The notes: a model not told the origin generated them from the letters alone. A DNA stretch of 64,000 nt from DALYLB01 sp964468345 (GCA_964468345.1 CAYXVZ010000022.1:14755-78754); one strand, 5' to 3'; positions 26,148-35,648 are shown, counted from the stretch's first letter. Program-made: numbers and translations.

Positions 26148-29100
26148 GTGAAACGCTGCCCGGTTTGCCAACGTGAATACCCCGACAAAAGCGGGTTTTG
26201 CAATCAGGATGGATCGAAGCTGATTGATGATGTGACTACGCAAGTGCGGTTGATCATTCGATTAGCCGATGGAACCCAACAGGAATTCACGCTGAAGGAC
26301 GCGCTCACCACGATCGGAAAAGCCCCCGATAATGTCCTTGTGATCGTCGATGGGGCAATCAGCCGCAAACATTCCAAGATCGAAACCCGCCAGGGGCAAT
26401 ATCTCATCACCGATCTGGGCAGTTCGAACGGAACCTATGTGAACGGCGTCCGCATCGGCGAATCGGGCGCCGTTTTGAAAAATGGCGATCAGATTCAGAT
26501 CGGACGAACCAAGATTGAATTTCTTGTTCAACCCGATATTTCCCAGATGAAGACGGTGGAATCGCCGCGGGTCGATATGGAGCCGTTCCGACAAACCGTC
26601 GAATCGATGCCCGCCATCAAACCTTCTGCGCCTTCTGCGCCCTCCGGTCCGCCGCCTTCCGATCCGTATCGAACACCGCCGCCAATGACGCCGCCCCCGG
26701 CGCCGCCGCCGGATCTGCAGCGAACGCCGATTCCGGGGCCGCCGTTGAATTTGAACAAAGCGCCCGCTGCTCCGCCCACGCCTCCCGTCCCCGCTCCGCC
26801 GGCAACGGATTCCAAGGCCGGTCATGTGAAATTCCATGTCGCAATGACCGGCGAATTGGTTTTGCCGCGGGCCGAGGCGAAGGAAAAAATTGTCCTCGAT
26901 GGTCGCTATGAACTCGGGCAGATGGTTGGACAGGATGCGTCGGGCACGCTATACCGCGCGCGCCGGTTAATGCTCAACGATACGGTGGGCGTTCGCGTAC
27001 TTCGGCCGGAACTTGTGGGCGATCCCACAGCGGTCGAGCGTTTCCGGCGGCAGGCGCAGATCGCAGCTCGCATCAAGCATCCGAATTCCGTGCAGGTCTA
27101 TGACTTCGGTTCCTCCGCGGAAGGCGCGGCCTATATTGTCGAAGAATCGCTGTCGGGCCGGACGCTTCGCGATTTGATCCGGGAAGAGCGCGGATTGAGC
27201 CTCTCGCGGGTTGTCAGTTTGATGAATCAGATTTGCGGTGCGGTTCACGCGGCGCATCTGAATGGAATCGTCCTGCGCGACCTCACCCCCGACACGATTT
27301 ATATTGAAAGAAGCACCGATGGCACGGAAGCCGTCAAGATTGCCGGGTTTGGGTTGGCCAAAGTGGATGAAGCCTTTTTGCAGAGCCAGGCGGCCGCCGG
27401 CAAAGGCCCCCAGGCATTGACCGGCCCGCTGGGGGCGGTCGGACAAGCGCAATATGCTTCACCGGAGCAATTGATCAATCGCCAATTGGATGCGCGCTCT
27501 GACGTGTATTCACTCGGCGTGATTCTGTTTGAACTCTTGACCGGCGTGCTTCCTTTCGAGGCGGAGAATGTCTCGGATCTGGTGATGATGCATTTGTCCG
27601 CGCCGGTTCCGGACATTGCCGAATTCGGCCGGGCGGACCTGGATGAAGAAGTCGCCGCGATCATCAACCGCGCGCTGTCCAAGGCGCCCGCGGAGCGGCC
27701 CGCCTCCGCGTTGCAACTCGCGGAGGAGTTGCAGGCCGTCGCGGGATCGGGTGGCGGCGCCGTCAGCAACTTCGTTGCGAAGATGACGGGGCTTTTGCCT
27801 TTCACGCCCATCGTCATTCCGCAAAAAACGGCGGTGCCCGCGGGCGAAGCAGTCCTGCCCTCGGTTCTGCCCGAAGTCAAAGACGAAGGTCGCGGCGCGT
27901 TCAACGTCGTCGTGCTCGCCCTGATGGCCGAGGCGTTTCTCTCTCGCCTTTCGAGCGGCATGATCAAGACCGCGGTCCCGCTTTACGCGCTTCTCGTTTT
28001 CGGGATGAAAATCACTTCGGTGATGGCGATGGTGCTGATTCAGAACATCGTTCCCTTGCTGCTTCGCCCCGTTTTCGGTTCGCTGGCGGACAAATACGGC
28101 AAGAAGAAGATCTTCATGATCTCCCTCATCATTCGCACCGTGGTAAGCGTTCTTTACGCGGTCGCTTCGCTGCCGATGCTCTTTGTGATCAGCCTGATTC
28201 GCGGCGTTGCCGATTCAGCCAAGGGACCGTCTGCGTCCGCCATGATTGCCGATAACACCGACGAGAAAAATATCGCGCAGGCTTATTCATGGTACACAAC
28301 GACGAAGTCGACCTCAGGTGGCATCGGAGAAGCGCTGGCTGCGTTTGTGCTCACGATTTTGATCGCATTTTATGCGGGAATTCAGGTTGTGAATGTGAAT
28401 GTCGCCGTGACCGACAAGGTGACGAAATCCGGCGCCAACACGGAGCAGATCGTCAAGGATCCTTCCCTGGTGACGGTCGGAAATCCCCTGCCGGGAACGG
28501 AGAGCGATCCCGCCGCGCCGAAGGTCATCGCGCTTGAAACGCGGGAGATGCGACTGAATCAGATTCCGATTGAGAGCCTGCCGAATGTCGTCGATGCCGC
28601 TCCATTGAAAAAGACGCTCGTAACGATCTTTCTTGTGGCGACGGTTCTTTCCTTCGGCTCGCTGATTCTGGTCGGCATTTTCATCAAGGAAAAGAAAAAA
28701 GAGAAGAAAGAGAAAAAGGAAAAGAAAGAGAAATCCGCCGGCACGGGAATGCTCGATGTGCCGCCCGAGCAGCAGCCCAACGTATGGTCTTTCGCATTGC
28801 TCGGCATGGCATTGACGGCGCCGGCCTATATGGTGACGGGCGAGTTTTTCACCATCCTCGCCGTCAAGCTGGAAGTGACGGCGGGCGCGCTCGGCTGGAT
28901 CAAGATCCTGGCTGAAACAGTCACCCCGCTTCTGTTCGGTCCTTTCTTCGGCTGGCTGGCGGATCGCATCGGCGCGGGAAAGGTGATCGCATTGCGCTCC
29001 ATTGCCAACCTGCTGACTTCCGTCATGTTCTGGATTGTTCCCTCGTTCGCGGGAACGGCGATGCTGGGATTGATGATGGGCCTTGCCCGCGGCATCGACG

Positions 29101-29354
29101 AGATCGGAAAAGCCGCATTCAAACCGACATGGGGCGCGATTGCGGCGAAGGTTTCGAGCTTCAATCTTTCCTCGCGCGGCAAAACCATGGGCATTCTCGA
29201 AGGCGGGATCGATGCTTCTGACCTTGCCTTTCCCGTGATCGCGGGCGCCATGTTGCAATATCTTTCGCTCGGTCCGTTGATGCTCGTCCGCGCCATCCTG
29301 GCAATCTTCGCCGAAATCTACGGCGTGATTCTCATGCGGAAATACAAGATCTAA
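26148..29354 (+). CDS. Zinc ribbon - FHA - pseudokinase - MFS transporter fusion
   Basis: A 1068-aa fusion. Residues 1-25: zinc ribbon (KRCPVCQREY, then GFCNQDGSK). Residues about 35-130: FHA domain (GAISRKHSKI, TDLGSSNGTYVNG). A Pro-rich linker runs from about 155 to 222. Residues about 250-530: protein-kinase fold, but key residues are changed: the VAIK Lys is Arg (VGVRVLRPEL, R283), the helix-C Glu is Gln (Q302), the Asn after HRD-x4 is Thr (LRDLTPDT), and DFG is GFG (AGFGLAK, G400). The rest of the fold (SPEQ, DVYSLGV) is kept. Residues about 585-1068: MFS transporter, paralogous to 20401-21573. GTG 26148 is chosen for the GGGGATAGG upstream. It likely senses phosphoproteins and gates transport. 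Confidence 0.88.
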   Translation: MKRCPVCQREYPDKSGFCNQDGSKLIDDVTTQVRLIIRLADGTQQEFTLKDALTTIGKAPDNVLVIVDGAISRKHSKIETRQGQYLITDLGSSNGTYVNGVRIGESGAVLKNGDQIQIGRTKIEFLVQPDISQMKTVESPRVDMEPFRQTVESMPAIKPSAPSAPSGPPPSDPYRTPPPMTPPPAPPPDLQRTPIPGPPLNLNKAPAAPPTPPVPAPPATDSKAGHVKFHVAMTGELVLPRAEAKEKIVLDGRYELGQMVGQDASGTLYRARRLMLNDTVGVRVLRPELVGDPTAVERFRRQAQIAARIKHPNSVQVYDFGSSAEGAAYIVEESLSGRTLRDLIREERGLSLSRVVSLMNQICGAVHAAHLNGIVLRDLTPDTIYIERSTDGTEAVKIAGFGLAKVDEAFLQSQAAAGKGPQALTGPLGAVGQAQYASPEQLINRQLDARSDVYSLGVILFELLTGVLPFEAENVSDLVMMHLSAPVPDIAEFGRADLDEEVAAIINRALSKAPAERPASALQLAEELQAVAGSGGGAVSNFVAKMTGLLPFTPIVIPQKTAVPAGEAVLPSVLPEVKDEGRGAFNVVVLALMAEAFLSRLSSGMIKTAVPLYALLVFGMKITSVMAMVLIQNIVPLLLRPVFGSLADKYGKKKIFMISLIIRTVVSVLYAVASLPMLFVISLIRGVADSAKGPSASAMIADNTDEKNIAQAYSWYTTTKSTSGGIGEALAAFVLTILIAFYAGIQVVNVNVAVTDKVTKSGANTEQIVKDPSLVTVGNPLPGTESDPAAPKVIALETREMRLNQIPIESLPNVVDAAPLKKTLVTIFLVATVLSFGSLILVGIFIKEKKKEKKEKKEKKEKSAGTGMLDVPPEQQPNVWSFALLGMALTAPAYMVTGEFFTILAVKLEVTAGALGWIKILAETVTPLLFGPFFGWLADRIGAGKVIALRSIANLLTSVMFWIVPSFAGTAMLGLMMGLARGIDEIGKAAFKPTWGAIAAKVSSFNLSSRGKTMGILEGGIDASDLAFPVIAGAMLQYLSLGPLMLVRAILAIFAEIYGVILMRKYKI

Positions 29355-29385
29355 GACGTCTCCGCTTCACCAATCCGGAAAACAC

Positions 29386-29440
29386 AACGAGCACGAAGTA
29401 AAGGAAGAGGGATACTTCTTCCTTTTTCTTCGTGCTCGTT
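29386..29440. repeat. GAGCACGAAG inverted repeat
   Basis: Arms AACGAGCACGAAGTAAAGGA (29386-) and its near complement ending 29440. It is a relative of the CCACGAAG family, with a diverged outer part. It lies 32 bp after the fusion gene's stop, in the 29355-29756 gap where no gene is seen. Confidence 0.7.
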
Positions 29441-29675
29441 ATGTCATCGTCTCGGGGTACTTCACAATACTGGCGGTGAATTCGGAACCCGGATTTTCAG
29501 AGTGTTGCATGATTCGGAATTTCCCCGCTGACGACCCAAATCATCAATGCTTTCCGTTGTCAGGATTCCCAATTAAGCGTAGCCCGTCCAGCGATGCAAC
29601 TGTATTCGATTCGTCTTATGCCGTCTTGTATGCATGAAACCTTCCTTCAATATTCTTTCCGTGGAAATGCTGAGA

Positions 29676-29709
29676 AGCCGGCGAGGCGGAACGATCCGCA
29701 TCGCCGGCT
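29676..29709 (-). terminator. Candidate terminator after the TIG protein gene
   Basis: A 15-bp stem with one mismatch (AGCCGGCGAGGCGGA / TCCGCATCGCCGGCT) and a 4-nt loop, 48 bp beyond the minus-strand stop. There is no strong T tract, so it may be a Rho-assisted or processing hairpin. Confidence 0.5.
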
Positions 29710-29756
29710 ATGCGAGTTCTAAATGAATCGAAACGATCGATTTCAGGCGAGGGAAA

Positions 29757-32700
29757 TCATTTGATGCTCAGTGTTACCGTGTTGGCGGGCTTTCCGTCCA
29801 CGGTCATCACCAGGTTGACCACGCCGCGGCCGATCAGCGATCGAGGGATGCGAATGTTGCATTGATCGAGGCCGATGGACCCGGGTTGAAGCCCGGCGTA
29901 GGTAATCTGCCCGGTTTGCCCGCCGATCTGCGCCACCATACCCGTGAGGGCGCTGCGATTGCGAAATCCGGTGCCGAACAAAACCAGGAAGACCTGATCG
30001 CTTTCCGGACCGAGATCGATCGGTGTGGGGACAAATTTTCTTGTCGCTGAATCGAACTGCAAGATGGATTCAAAGACCTGGGCGCCGTTGGCTTTGACGC
30101 GAAGCAATGCCGCCGCGGGCACGCCTGCGCCATCCGCATTGGCCGTGAAGAGGCCGGGGGCGATTGGCACGACATTCACAAGGCCAACGGTGGTTTTATT
30201 GTCGCTGCTCGTGACGGTGACGATCGCTTCGCCATCGGCTGCATCCGATGGCAATTGGAAATTGATTTGTCCGGGAGAGACGAAAAATTCTGGCGCGAGT
30301 CTTTCGGTTCCGACGCGATCTCTGACTGTTACCTTCGTCCCCGCGAGATTGGTCGGCAATGGAAGTGAAGACGCGGACATGGTGCTCGTTGCCAGTCCAG
30401 TGCCGAAGCCGGCGACGATGGAATCGATCGCCAGATCCGCGCGCTGGTTCGACGGCGCCTGAAAACTCGCGGCCGAGACGCTGGTAAATGGCCCATTGGC
30501 GATGACAAACGAGACTGCATTGCTCGTTCCGCCGCCGGGCGCGGGCGTGAAGACTTTGATGTTTGCGGTTGCGGCCGCCGCAAGATCCGTGGCGGGAATT
30601 GCGGCCTGCAGTTGTGTTGCGCTGACAAAGGTCGTTGGACGATCTGTGTCATTCCACCGAATGATGGAGCCGTTCGTAAAATTCGATCCTGTGATGTTCA
30701 GTGTAATCGCCGAGCTGCCGGCCACGACAAATCTCGGATTCAGACCGGTCAGCGCGGGTGCCGGATTGGGCTGAACGATTGAAAATGGAAACGTATTCGA
30801 TGTCCCGCCTCCAGGCGAAGGATTGACCACGGTCACACTGGCGGTTCCCGCTGCCGCGATATCAGCGGCCGGGATCGCCGTCGTCAATTGCGTTGCGCTG
30901 ACAAAGGTCGTCGCGCGGTTGCCGCCATTCCATTGCACGGTGGAAGCGTTCACGAATCCCGTTCCATTGACCGTGAGAGTGAAGTTCGCCCCGCCTGCAT
31001 TCGCCGAGGTTGGATTGAGCGTTGTGATCGCAGGCGCGGATGAATTGATCGTAAGTTGAACCGCGTTCGATGCGCCGCCGCTGGCTGCCGGGTTGAGAAC
31101 CGTCACACTTGCGGTTCCCGGCGCGGCGATGTCAGCGGCCGGGATGGCGACGGTCAGTTGTGTTGCGCTCACAAAAGTCGTCGTGCGATCGCTGCCGTTC
31201 CATTGCACTTTCGAGGCATTCACAAAGCCTGTCCCGTTTATGGTGAGTGTGAAGTTCGCTCCGCCGGCGTTGACGGAAGCCGGATTCAGAGACGAGATCG
31301 CGGGGGCTGCCGTGATGATGGCGAAAGACGCGGTATTGGACGACCCGCCATCCGCTGCCGGATTGAGAACGCTGATATTCGCGCTTCCCGGCGTTGCGAT
31401 ATCGGCAGCCGGAATCGCCGCCGTCAGTTGCGTCGCGCTGACAAAGGTGGTCGGCCGGTTGCTGCCGTTCCATTGCACAGCCGAGGCATTCACGAAACCC
31501 GTGCCGTTGACGGTCAGGGTGAAATTCGCTCCGCCTGCAGTCACCGAGGCCGGATTGAGCGTTGTGATTGCGGGCGCCGCAGCATTGATCGCAAATTGAA
31601 CTTTGTTCGATGTGCCTCCATTCGTTCCCGGGTTGACGACGGTGATATCGGCTGTCCCGCGCGCGGCTATGTCTGTCGCCGGGATGGTGGCCGTGAGTTG
31701 CGTGCCGCTGACGAAAGTGGTTGTGCGCTCGCTTCCATTCCACTGCACGGTCGCACCGCTCACAAAGCCGATGCCGTTGACGGTCAGCGTGAAGCCCGCG
31801 CCCCCGGCAACGGCCGATGCAGGATTCACACCGGTGATGGCCGGCCCGCCATCGACGATCAAAAACGGAACGGCATTCGAGGTTCCTCCACCGGGCGGAG
31901 AATTCACAACCGTAATCATTGCGGTTCCTTCAAACACTAACCTGGCGGCGGGAATCGTGGCCATCAATTGTGACTCGCTGACAAAGGTTGTCGCGAGCTC
32001 GTTGCCGTCGATCCTGGCCTTGGACCGATCCAGGAAATTCGTGCCATTGATGGTAATTGCAACATCCGGGCTTTCCGCGAGCACCAGCGCGGGACTGATG
32101 CTCGCGATTGTGGGAACGAGCGCCGAGACGACCGGCTGGATCGTGAAGTTCAGAGGATTCGAAACAGCACCGCCGCCCGGGTTCACAACCGTCACAACAG
32201 CCGTCCCCGGATTGACGATATCGCTTGCCGGGATTGCGGCCGTCAACCGCGTGCTGTTAACAAAGGTCGTCGCGCGATCGGCGCCATTCCATTTCACCAC
32301 GGCTCCACGGACGAAATTGGAGCCGAGAGCAAGCAGCGTGAAATCGCCTTTGCCTTCGTTTCCCGCAAGGATCGAAGAGGGATTGAGGCTGGACAAAATG
32401 GGAACATTGGGCGGCACAAGATTGATTGTTCCCGTCGAATAAACGGTTGCGAGGCTCGCTCCATCCGCATCCTTCACGCTTCGCGCGGTCGGGGTATCGC
32501 CGAACAGGATCGTCGTCGCTCCCGCGGCTGCGGTGCCGGCGATGTTGGCTGTTATTACGATCAATTGCCGCGTGCCAATCGTGAATGTATTGCCTGTGTC
32601 ACGGGAAAGACTGATGCCCAGTTTTCCTGTATTCGCTTGCGAGGTATCTACCTGAAGCGTCGCGTCCGGCGCGCCTGTTCCGGCTTTTACCATGGGACTA

Positions 32701-32933
32701 ACAAAAATTGCCGGGTCATACTCAATGCTGAAGCTCGCGCTGTTTTCATTACCGAGGGAAACAAGTTCCACAAGAATAGAGGTACTTCCACCGATCGTGG
32801 CAGAGGTGCTTACAATACGAATCTCGCGCATTTGCGCAGCCTCAATACGCTGCAGGGAGTTCGAATCAAGTATAAATACGCTGAACAGGAACGAAACGAT
32901 ACTGAGCGAAACCAAAGCGGTCTTGATTCTCAT
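29757..32933 (-). CDS. Secreted IPT/TIG-repeat protein with Solibacter-type C-terminus
   Basis: A 1058-aa exported surface or extracellular protein. Residues 1-30 are a signal peptide (ALVSLSIVSFLFSVFIL). Residues about 35-170 look like a cohesin-type beta domain (TSILVELVSLGNENSASFSI). Seven IPT/TIG Ig-like units of about 93 aa follow, each starting like APAITTLNPASVTAGGANFT and containing VQWNG-x-x-R-x-TTFVSATQL; units 3-6 are nearly identical also at DNA level. The last about 230 residues (GQINFQLPSDAADGEAIVTV and on) match the uncharacterised Solibacter C-terminal domain (TIGR03437). Likely a cell-surface adhesin or a polysaccharide-contacting scaffold; the ligand is unknown. Confidence 0.85.
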   Translation of the reverse strand: MRIKTALVSLSIVSFLFSVFILDSNSLQRIEAAQMREIRIVSTSATIGGSTSILVELVSLGNENSASFSIEYDPAIFVSPMVKAGTGAPDATLQVDTSQANTGKLGISLSRDTGNTFTIGTRQLIVITANIAGTAAAGATTILFGDTPTARSVKDADGASLATVYSTGTINLVPPNVPILSSLNPSSILAGNEGKGDFTLLALGSNFVRGAVVKWNGADRATTFVNSTRLTAAIPASDIVNPGTAVVTVVNPGGGAVSNPLNFTIQPVVSALVPTIASISPALVLAESPDVAITINGTNFLDRSKARIDGNELATTFVSESQLMATIPAARLVFEGTAMITVVNSPPGGGTSNAVPFLIVDGGPAITGVNPASAVAGGAGFTLTVNGIGFVSGATVQWNGSERTTTFVSGTQLTATIPATDIAARGTADITVVNPGTNGGTSNKVQFAINAAAPAITTLNPASVTAGGANFTLTVNGTGFVNASAVQWNGSNRPTTFVSATQLTAAIPAADIATPGSANISVLNPAADGGSSNTASFAIITAAPAISSLNPASVNAGGANFTLTINGTGFVNASKVQWNGSDRTTTFVSATQLTVAIPAADIAAPGTASVTVLNPAASGGASNAVQLTINSSAPAITTLNPTSANAGGANFTLTVNGTGFVNASTVQWNGGNRATTFVSATQLTTAIPAADIAAAGTASVTVVNPSPGGGTSNTFPFSIVQPNPAPALTGLNPRFVVAGSSAITLNITGSNFTNGSIIRWNDTDRPTTFVSATQLQAAIPATDLAAAATANIKVFTPAPGGGTSNAVSFVIANGPFTSVSAASFQAPSNQRADLAIDSIVAGFGTGLATSTMSASSLPLPTNLAGTKVTVRDRVGTERLAPEFFVSPGQINFQLPSDAADGEAIVTVTSSDNKTTVGLVNVVPIAPGLFTANADGAGVPAAALLRVKANGAQVFESILQFDSATRKFVPTPIDLGPESDQVFLVLFGTGFRNRSALTGMVAQIGGQTGQITYAGLQPGSIGLDQCNIRIPRSLIGRGVVNLVMTVDGKPANTVTLSIK

Positions 32934-33183
32934 AACAATCTCGCTTTCTTCAGGTTTTCCAGGATTTGGAATGCTTATAAATTCAAGGAAGGGCTTATTT
33001 CGATGGACTGCACCGGGGCGGGGGCAAATCGCTCACGATTGGGGGCGTTGAATGGCAAGTTCAACGTTACAGAAAGGAATTGTACAACACATAAGCCAAT
33101 TCAAGCTTGTAATTTTGAAACCTTCACAAGCAAAAATTGTAATTACTCACAGATTCTCCGTTCCATGAGTAAATACCAAAAAT

Positions 33184-34326
33184 TTACGCTTGAAAAGAAT
33201 TAGTAGCAGCGGATTGCTTGGCAGCCTGTACGCGATCCGTGCACCATCCGCGTTCCAATCTTGTGGCTACAGATTTTTTAAAGCCGAGGTAGTTTTCGCG
33301 GAACAGGTTTTTTTGTGCTTCGCTCAGCGTGGGAGTACCTTTTCCAACACGACTCGATGAGATGATGCCATCGAGTTCGAGCGCATATTTCAAACTCGCC
33401 AGCATCTTCACGACGCGCTGCCCGTTTTCCTCAAAGGCGCAGAGCGATTCGAACTCATCACAAACCGATCGATAGACATCGGTCAGTGCTTCATCGCCGG
33501 CCCAGCAGACGCGCCATGATTTTTGCCATTCGCGAGGCAGCACATTGCCCGGGCCTGAAATGACGCCGATGGGCGGCGTCGAATGCAGCAGGTAATCGCG
33601 CCAGCCTTCGCGAATGCGTCCGAGCAGGGAATCGCTTGGGCGGTACATTTCGAAAATCAGCATGGCATTCCCGATATAAATGCCGAACTCCCCAGGTTGT
33701 TTGTAATGCAGCGCGGCCTTGGTGTAATTGCCGATCACGCGGCGCGAAGCCGATACCTTGATGCCGCGAACCCATGGCAGGCGGCTGAGATGTTTGACGA
33801 TCTGCGTGCGAATATGCGGCGCATTGCCCGGCGCTGCGATGTCTGCATTGTCATACAGAAAAACCGGCAGTTCGCATCGTGAGCTTTCGAGCAGCGTCGT
33901 AAGTTCGCGCTGGAAAAATCGCACGATGTCATTCTCGGCCAGATCGCGAATGGCGAGGGGCGCAATGACGGCCGCGTCCGCCCCGAGTTGAATCGCCGCG
34001 TCGAGATTGGCCAGCACTTCCGCTTTGGTATGGCCGTTCACGCCGGCCCAGATCTCCACTTTCTGCCGTTTGGAATCCAGCGGTTCGAGCGCGGCATTGA
34101 TCGATCGAACTTCGTCGATCTCGATCTGCATGGCGCGCTGGTGCTCGCGATGATCGAGCCGATTCCATTCGCCGGTCGTGCCGGTGGCGAAAATCACATC
34201 CGCGCCATAGCCATCCTGAATCACGTGGCGAATCACATTGCGTTGATCGGCTTCGATGACGCGACCCGCATCATCCAGAATCGTGACTACGGGAACATTC
34301 AATCCCCGGCGAAGCGTGTAGTTCAT
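33184..34326 (-). CDS. Dihydrodipicolinate synthase-family aldolase/lyase
   Basis: A 380-aa class I aldolase of the DapA/N-acetylneuraminate lyase family. GADVIFATGTTGEWNRLDH near residue 36 contains the G-T-T-G-E motif, which binds the keto-acid carboxylate. VRGIKVSASRRV near 195 carries the probable Schiff-base lysine. It is longer than typical DapA (about 290 aa), with an extended C-terminus, so it may act on a different keto acid. The start ATG 34326 overlaps the stop of rsmB by four bases (ATGA), so it is translationally coupled to a housekeeping rRNA-modification gene, which is unusual. No lysine-pathway gene is adjacent. Substrate unknown. Confidence 0.75.
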   Translation of the reverse strand: MNYTLRRGLNVPVVTILDDAGRVIEADQRNVIRHVIQDGYGADVIFATGTTGEWNRLDHREHQRAMQIEIDEVRSINAALEPLDSKRQKVEIWAGVNGHTKAEVLANLDAAIQLGADAAVIAPLAIRDLAENDIVRFFQRELTTLLESSRCELPVFLYDNADIAAPGNAPHIRTQIVKHLSRLPWVRGIKVSASRRVIGNYTKAALHYKQPGEFGIYIGNAMLIFEMYRPSDSLLGRIREGWRDYLLHSTPPIGVISGPGNVLPREWQKSWRVCWAGDEALTDVYRSVCDEFESLCAFEENGQRVVKMLASLKYALELDGIISSSRVGKGTPTLSEAQKNLFRENYLGFKKSVATRLERGWCTDRVQAAKQSAATNSFQA

Positions 34327-35648
34327 GTTCGTTTCCAAAGGGTGCAAAAGAAAAAGCCTTCTGTGTTGTGGAGATGGGGGAAGGTACGCGCCCCGAAGCC
34401 GGATGTCAACAGCGGTTCGGGCGCGATGCCCAGTTCGATCAGCCGCTCCCGCGTCATATCGCGATATTCCGGATGCGCCGCGCGAAAGGCGGCAACGATA
34501 TCCTCGCCTTCTTCAGGCTCGGTCGAGCAGACCGAATATGTCAATAAGCCGCCCGGCCGCAGAGAGCCCGCTACATTTGCGAGCAGGGTTTTCTGCAAGG
34601 CCGCCAGCTCGGAAATCTTCGCTGCATTCATTCGCCACTTGATGTCCGGATTGCGGGCGAGCGTGCCGAGGCCCGAGCAAGGCGCATCGAGCAGGATCGC
34701 ATCGAATTGCGCATTGAAGGGCAATTGTTTTGTCGCATCGAGCGCAATCAGCGAAATTCCCGCGACGCCCTGCCGCGAGATCAATCCTTTCATCGTCCGC
34801 AAGCGGTGCTCGTGCAAGTCTCCCGCAATGATGAGCGATCCTTCAGGCAACAGGGACGCGACCAGCGTCGTCTTGCTGCCGGGCGCGGCGCAGGCATCGA
34901 AGAATTTCAAATTTGAAATTTGAGATTGGAGATTGTGCGCCGAGATTCGAGCGACGAGCTGCGAAGCTGCATCCTGCAGATAGATTTGTCCGGTGCGAAT
35001 CGGTTCGGACTGCGGCGTGAGCGTGCCCGAATCGATCACATATGCGCCGGGAGAGATTGTCGATGGATGATATTCAATTCCGGGCAGAGGGATTTCGCCG
35101 CGCGTGAATCGAAATACTGCGCGGGGAGCTTCGTTCCCGGCGATCGCGAGGGCGCGCGCGTTGACTTCGCCGTAGCGTTCGACCCATCGATCGAGCAGCC
35201 ATTTCGGGTGCGAGGTTTCGACGGCAAGGCCCGCGGCGGCAATATCGACGGCCTTTTCGCGCTCGGCGCCGCGCAACAGGGCGTTGACAAACGGCGCGGC
35301 GCTTTTCTTGCCGAGGCGTTTCACCAGATTGACCGATTCATTGATGGCGGCATGCGCGGGAATGCGCGAGAGAAATTTCAACTGATAAAGCCCGAGCCGC
35401 AGCGCGACGATGACTTCGCGGTCGAGTTTGGCCAGCGGTCGTTTGGCGTATCGTTCGATGAGGAAATCGAGCTGTCCCTGCCATCGCAGGACGCCCATAA
35501 CAAGTTCCTGCAACAGGCCGCGGTCTTCAGCAGACAAGCTGTCATATCGCGGAGAAGCGAGCAGGTTGCCGGCAAATGCATCTTCCCGCTCGATGCGAAG
35601 CAGAAGATCCGAAGCGGACTCTCGCGCTGGAGAAATTTTTGTGCTCAC
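34323..35648 (-). CDS. rsmB: 16S rRNA (cytosine-5) methyltransferase
   Basis: A 441-aa RsmB/Sun-type RNA m5C methyltransferase. The N-terminal NusB-like RNA-binding domain (residues 1-140) contains LQELVMGVLRWQGQLDFLIE. The Rossmann catalytic core has FFDACAAPGSKTTLVASLL (SAM motif I, about residue 248), LDAPCSGLGTLARNPDIKW with PC (about 320), and TYSVCSTEPEEGEDI with the second catalytic cysteine (about 375). The start is GTG at 35648 and overlaps the fmt stop by four bases (GTGA). It sits in a fmt-rsmB order that is common in bacteria, followed by the dapA-like gene. Confidence 0.95.
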   Translation of the reverse strand: MSTKISPARESASDLLLRIEREDAFAGNLLASPRYDSLSAEDRGLLQELVMGVLRWQGQLDFLIERYAKRPLAKLDREVIVALRLGLYQLKFLSRIPAHAAINESVNLVKRLGKKSAAPFVNALLRGAEREKAVDIAAAGLAVETSHPKWLLDRWVERYGEVNARALAIAGNEAPRAVFRFTRGEIPLPGIEYHPSTISPGAYVIDSGTLTPQSEPIRTGQIYLQDAASQLVARISAHNLQSQISNLKFFDACAAPGSKTTLVASLLPEGSLIIAGDLHEHRLRTMKGLISRQGVAGISLIALDATKQLPFNAQFDAILLDAPCSGLGTLARNPDIKWRMNAAKISELAALQKTLLANVAGSLRPGGLLTYSVCSTEPEEGEDIVAAFRAAHPEYRDMTRERLIELGIAPEPLLTSGFGARTFPHLHNTEGFFFCTLWKRT

